Source: Lawsonibacter hominis (lineage in GTDB: Bacteria; Bacillota; Clostridia; Oscillospirales; Oscillospiraceae). Taken from it: a stretch of DNA of 64,000 nucleotides. The notes under the pieces are model-generated. The model had not been told where the DNA came from. It did not search any database and saw only the letters and a list, made by a program, of their open reading frames with translations. The DNA lies in assembly GCF_014287895.1 (NCBI RefSeq), contig NZ_JACOPP010000007.1, forward strand, positions 1-64,000, in the 5' to 3' direction. Position 1 is the first letter of the stretch. Each line of letters begins with the position of its first letter. Positions 60,646-64,000 of the stretch are shown here, piece by piece. A program made the translations under genes and the position numbers.

Positions 60646-61419
60646 ATGGCGAAGACCATTGCAATCGTGAATCAGAAGGGCGGCGTAGGCAAGACGACGA
60701 CCTGCGTCAATCTCGCGGCCGCCCTGAAAAACCTGGGGCTGCGGGTGCTGGTCTGTGATTTTGACCCCCAGGCCAACAGCACTTCCGGCTTTGGGGTGGA
60801 CAAGACCAGCTCCCCCAACATTTACGACGTGCTTTTGAACGGCGCGGACCCGGCCAAAGCCGTGGCCGCTACGGTCTACGGCGACGTGCTCCCCTCCAGC
60901 AAGGCGCTGGCGGGCGCGTCCATCGAGATGATCGGCCTGGAGCGCCGGGAATACCAGCTTCGGGAGTCCCTGGACCAGCTCAAGGCGCGGTACGACTACA
61001 TCCTGATCGACTGCCCCCCCTCTCTGGAGCTGCTTACCCTCAACGCCCTGTGCGCGGCGGATACGGTGCTGGTGCCGGTACAGTGCGAGTATTACGCCCT
61101 GGAGGGGCTGAGCGACCTGCTCTCCACCATCCGTATCGTCAAGCGCTCTCTGAACCCCGAGATCGCCCTGGAGGGCGTGGTCCTCACCATGTACGACGGG
61201 CGCACCAACCTGTCCATGCAGGTGGCGGAGGAGGTCAAACGCCATTTCCCCGGCCAGGTGTACGCCACCGTCATTCCCCGCAACGTTCGGCTGAGCGAGG
61301 CCCCCAGCCACGGAAAGCCGGTCTGCGCGTATGACGCGCTTTCCCGGGGCGCCGAGGCCTATGACCAGCTGGCCCGGGAGCTGGTGGAGCACAACCGCTA
61401 TGCCGTCACGCGGGTGTGA
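60646..61419 (+). CDS. parA: Chromosome partitioning ATPase ParA (Soj)
   Basis: A deviant-Walker ATPase, 257 residues, that binds DNA non-specifically and moves ParB-parS complexes; in sporulating Firmicutes it also regulates DnaA. The deviant P-loop 'KGGVGKTTT' (signature Lys11 region), Walker A' 'CDFDPQANS' and Walker B 'ILIDCPPSL' are intact. Upstream of parB by 21 bp in one operon. Confidence 0.96.
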   Translation: MAKTIAIVNQKGGVGKTTTCVNLAAALKNLGLRVLVCDFDPQANSTSGFGVDKTSSPNIYDVLLNGADPAKAVAATVYGDVLPSSKALAGASIEMIGLERREYQLRESLDQLKARYDYILIDCPPSLELLTLNALCAADTVLVPVQCEYYALEGLSDLLSTIRIVKRSLNPEIALEGVVLTMYDGRTNLSMQVAEEVKRHFPGQVYATVIPRNVRLSEAPSHGKPVCAYDALSRGAEAYDQLARELVEHNRYAVTRV

Positions 61420-61440
61420 CGGGCAGAAAGGATTGACATT

Positions 61441-62328
61441 ATGGCATCTGAACGCGGCCTGGGCAAGGGCCTGGGCGCTTTACTGGGCGACGCCGCCCTG
61501 CAGACACAGGAGGCAGGCTCCCTCTCCCTCCCCATCTCACAGGTGGAGCCCGGGCTCAAACAGCCCCGGAAACGCTTTGACGACGAGGCGCTGGCCGACC
61601 TGGCCGATTCCATCCGGCAGCACGGGGTGATCCAGCCGTTGACCGTGCGCCGCCTCTCCTCCGGTTATTATCAGATCATTGCCGGGGAACGGCGCTGGAG
61701 GGCCGCCAAGCTGGCGGGCCTCAGCGAGGTCCCGGTCGTCATTATCGAGGCGGACGACCGCAAGGTCATGGAGCTGGGCCTGATCGAAAACCTCCAGCGG
61801 GAGGACCTGAACCCCATGGAAGAAGCCGGAGGCTACCGTGTGCTCATGGAGGAGTACGGCCTGACGCAGGAGGAGGTGGCCCAGCAGGTGGGCAAATCCC
61901 GCCCCGCCGTGGCCAACGCCCTGCGGCTGCTTTCCCTTCCCCCCTCCCTGCATCCGCTGCTGGAGGACGGCCAGCTTTCCGCCGGACACGCCCGGGCCAT
62001 TCTCTCGGTCCCATCGCCCCAGCTTCAGGAGAAGCTGGCCGACAAGGTGGTCGCCGAGGGACTCTCCGTCCGCCAGACCGAGGCCCTGGCCAAACGGCTC
62101 GCGGCGGGCGAAGCCACCCCCCCGCCCCGTCCGGAGGGCCCCGATCTGAGCATCTATCTGAAGGAAGCGGAACGGACCCTGGGCGCCCGGTTCGGCCGGA
62201 AGGTCAGCATCGTCTCCGGAAAGCGCAAGGGCCGGATCGAACTGGAGTATTATGGCCCCGACGACTTGACCGCGCTTCTCGATCTGTTGGAGAAGGCCCC
62301 CTCCGCCGGAAGGGGGGAGCTGCTGTGA
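61441..62328 (+). CDS. parB: Chromosome partitioning protein ParB (Spo0J)
   Basis: A 295-residue CTP-dependent DNA clamp that loads at parS. It has an N-terminal ParA-interacting peptide 'RGLGKGLGALLGD', the CTPase motifs 'GVIQPLTVRR' and 'GERRWRAAKLAGL', the central HTH 'LTQEEVAQQVGKSRPAVAN' and a basic C-terminal dimerisation domain. Three parS sites lie within 2.4 kb. Its TGA overlaps the next gene's GTG start by 4 bp. Confidence 0.97.
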   Translation: MASERGLGKGLGALLGDAALQTQEAGSLSLPISQVEPGLKQPRKRFDDEALADLADSIRQHGVIQPLTVRRLSSGYYQIIAGERRWRAAKLAGLSEVPVVIIEADDRKVMELGLIENLQREDLNPMEEAGGYRVLMEEYGLTQEEVAQQVGKSRPAVANALRLLSLPPSLHPLLEDGQLSAGHARAILSVPSPQLQEKLADKVVAEGLSVRQTEALAKRLAAGEATPPPRPEGPDLSIYLKEAERTLGARFGRKVSIVSGKRKGRIELEYYGPDDLTALLDLLEKAPSAGRGELL

Positions 62329-62900
62329 GCGCCGAACGCGATCCGCACCAGGGCGGCGCGCTCCAGCACGATGCGGAGCACGAACGCCCCCATAAAAAAA
62401 ACTCCGTCCTCTTTTATTTGATGATCCTGTTTGCCGCCGCCTTTCTTCTGCTGCTGCTCTCCTATTTTATGCAGCAGCGGGTGAATCAGGAGGCCCTGGA
62501 CGATCTGGAACAGACCTCCAATTCCGCTGTGGAATCGCTGGAGAACCTGATCGCGGAGCGGGACGCGCTGAAGCTTCAAGTTTCCGCGCTGGAAGCGGAG
62601 CGCGATACGCTCCAGGCCGAATGGGAGGCGTCCGCGGATACCGCGCAGAAGGCCCGGGACGGTCTGATGGCGGCCATGGATCAGGTGGATGCGCTGAACA
62701 AACTGAATCAGCTGCGCACCCTTTATAATCAGCGGCGCTATTCCCAGGCCCGCACCCTGCTGGCCGAATGGGAGGCCGCCGCTCCCGGCGGGCTGGAAGC
62801 CTCCCTCCAGGCGGTCAGCGACGCTATGGGTCCCGCGGAACGGGAGCTTTACGACCCGCTGGAGGCCTACCGCCAGCTGAGCGAATGGCTGGAGCAATGA
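62325..62900 (+). CDS. Membrane-anchored coiled-coil protein, unknown
   Basis: A 191-residue protein: an acidic/basic N-terminal tail, one transmembrane helix (about 27-49, 'SVLFYLMILFAAAFLLLLLS'), then a long coiled coil (about 55-125) rich in Glu/Leu/Ala heptads, and a short helical C-terminal domain. It starts with GTG overlapping the parB stop, so it is made with ParB. No family recognised. The topology is like membrane-tethered scaffold or division proteins. Confidence 0.78.
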   Translation: MSAERDPHQGGALQHDAEHERPHKKNSVLFYLMILFAAAFLLLLLSYFMQQRVNQEALDDLEQTSNSAVESLENLIAERDALKLQVSALEAERDTLQAEWEASADTAQKARDGLMAAMDQVDALNKLNQLRTLYNQRRYSQARTLLAEWEAAAPGGLEASLQAVSDAMGPAERELYDPLEAYRQLSEWLEQ

Positions 62901-62909
62901 CAAGACCTC

Positions 62910-62925
62910 TGTTTCACGTGAAACA
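62910..62925. promoter_or_regulatory. parS site 3
   Basis: Perfect consensus TGTTTCACGTGAAACA in the 84-bp gap before serS. Confidence 0.93.
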
Positions 62926-62984
62926 GCGGGGCGGGCCCCGCGCAAACAAACGACCCAAGTAATGACAAGAAAGGCGGATAAACC

Positions 62985-64000
62985 ATGATCGATCTTAAGT
63001 TCCTCCGGGAAAACCCCGAGGCTGTCAAAGAGAATATCAAAAAGAAGTTCCAGGAGGAAAAGCTGCCCCTGGTGGATCAGGTGCTGGCCCTGGACGCCGA
63101 AAACCGGCGCACCATCCAGGAGGCCCAGGACCTGCGCACCGCCCGAAACGCCCTGTCCAAGCGGGTCGGCATGCTGATGGGCCAGGCCAAGAAAGACCCT
63201 TCCAAGCTTGCTGAGGCCGAGCAGGCCAAAGCCCAGGTAAAGGCCAACGCCGACCGGCTGGCCGAACTGGAGCAGGAGGAGGACCGGCTGGCCGGTGAGA
63301 TCCGCAGGATCATGCTGGTCATCCCTCAGATCATCGACCCCTCCGTGCCCCTGGGTCCCGACGACTCCGCCAACGTGGAGGTAGCGCGCTTCGGAGCGCC
63401 TCTGGTGCCCGACTACCCCATCCCCTATCACACCGAGATCATGGAGTCCTTCGCCGGCATCGACATGGACGCAGCCGGGCGGGTGTCCGGCTCCGGCTTC
63501 TACTACCTGCTGGGCGACATCGCCCGCCTGCACGAGGCGGTCCTGGCCTACGGCCGCGACTTTATGATCGCCAAGGGCTTCACCTACTGCATCCCCCCCT
63601 TCATGATCCACGGCAACGTGGTGGAAGGCGTTATGAGCCAGACCGATATGGACGGCATGATGTATAAGATCGAAGGCGAGGACCTGTATCTGATCGGCAC
63701 CTCCGAGCACTCCATGATCGGCCGCTTTATCGACCAGATCCTGCCCGAGGACAAGCTCCCCCAGACCCTCACCTCCTATTCCCCCTGCTTCCGCAAGGAA
63801 AAGGGCTCCCACGGCATCGAAGAGCGGGGCGTCTACCGCATCCATCAGTTCGAGAAGCAGGAGATGATCGTGGTCTGCAAGCCCGAGGACTCCATGCAGT
63901 GGTACGAGCAGATGTGGCGCTACTCCGTGGAACTCTTCCGAAACTTTGACATCCCCGTGCGTCAGCTGGAGTGCTGCTCCGGCGATCTGGCCGACCTGAA
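62985..64000 (+). CDS. serS: Seryl-tRNA synthetase (3' end beyond window)
   Basis: A class II aminoacyl-tRNA synthetase charging tRNA-Ser, cut at the window end after about 338 of some 425 residues. It has the N-terminal tRNA-binding antiparallel coiled coil (about 30-100), followed by the catalytic domain with class II motif 1 ('GFYYLLGDIARLHEAVLAY') and motif 2 ('CFRKEKGSHG' ... 'RGVYRIHQFEKQEM'). The start ATG at 62985 follows AAAGGCGG. No T-box leader fits in the short gap upstream. Confidence 0.95.
   Translation, partial: MIDLKFLRENPEAVKENIKKKFQEEKLPLVDQVLALDAENRRTIQEAQDLRTARNALSKRVGMLMGQAKKDPSKLAEAEQAKAQVKANADRLAELEQEEDRLAGEIRRIMLVIPQIIDPSVPLGPDDSANVEVARFGAPLVPDYPIPYHTEIMESFAGIDMDAAGRVSGSGFYYLLGDIARLHEAVLAYGRDFMIAKGFTYCIPPFMIHGNVVEGVMSQTDMDGMMYKIEGEDLYLIGTSEHSMIGRFIDQILPEDKLPQTLTSYSPCFRKEKGSHGIEERGVYRIHQFEKQEMIVVCKPEDSMQWYEQMWRYSVELFRNFDIPVRQLECCSGDLADL

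Noticed and set aside
62901..62984. T-box leader for serS
   Set aside because: Only 84 bp between genes, occupied by parS; no specifier or T-box sequence.
1561..64000. tRNA, tmRNA, SRP RNA or RNase P RNA genes
   Set aside because: No cloverleaf or conserved core sequences noticed in the intergenic regions.

Overview
The window comes from a GC-rich, endospore-forming, anaerobic Firmicute. The evidence is a gerA-type germination operon behind a sigma-G-like promoter, a Spo0A-like regulator, acetoacetyl-CoA/butyryl-type CoA genes, an Se/Mo hydroxylase set, and noc-parA-parB with consensus parS sites. The gene content fits a butyrate-forming gut Oscillospiraceae (Flavonifractor/Lawsonibacter/Intestinimonas-like); this taxon is an inference and was not checked against a database. 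Three parS sites and parAB next to serS suggest the right end lies near the replication origin.

Layout. 0-2 kb: 16S rRNA (minus) with tandem sigma-A promoters. 2-5.8 kb: gerAA-gerAC-gerAB operon. 6-10.9 kb: phosphate butyryl/acetyltransferase, a Ca2+ P-type ATPase, and an XRE regulator coupled to a divergent Spo0A-like response regulator. 11-14.5 kb: histidine kinase, a REC-TPR response regulator and a membrane PH-like protein. 14.7-24.5 kb: prsA-like foldase, then the housekeeping run glmU-prs-pth-(acyltransferase)-mfd and an HD hydrolase. 24.7-28 kb: YtrA-type GntR regulator with an ABC exporter. 28-34.3 kb: thiolase and CoA-transferase operon, then an anion transporter, an FAD oxidoreductase and an overlapping 51-codon Cys-rich ORF.

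34.5-47.8 kb is the most distinctive part. A three-subunit molybdenum hydroxylase with a terminal LysR gene is divergent from an operon of two fold-type-II PLP enzymes, a small membrane protein, a hydantoinase and a MocA-like cytidylyltransferase. A converging operon encodes mntP, YqeC, YqeB, XdhC and a glutaredoxin-like protein. YqeB/YqeC mark selenium-dependent molybdenum hydroxylases. With the BMP-type (nucleoside) ABC transporter at 50.5-55.7 kb and xpt at 56 kb, the natural reading is uptake, salvage and ring-opening catabolism of purines or related heterocycles; the exact substrate is not shown by the sequence.

48-64 kb: tadA, a pair of paralogous non-coding repeats that look like twin small-RNA genes, an MBL-fold protein, the BMP transporter, xpt with a duplicated 3' end, an SLH-GH18 secreted protein with a perfect operator-like palindrome over its -10, a YitT-family protein, noc, parA, parB, a membrane coiled-coil protein, and serS cut by the window end.

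Intergenic DNA holds clusters of perfect palindromes (21.4 kb, 44.4 kb) and a rearranged segment at 55.8 kb. These are described separately from the genes.
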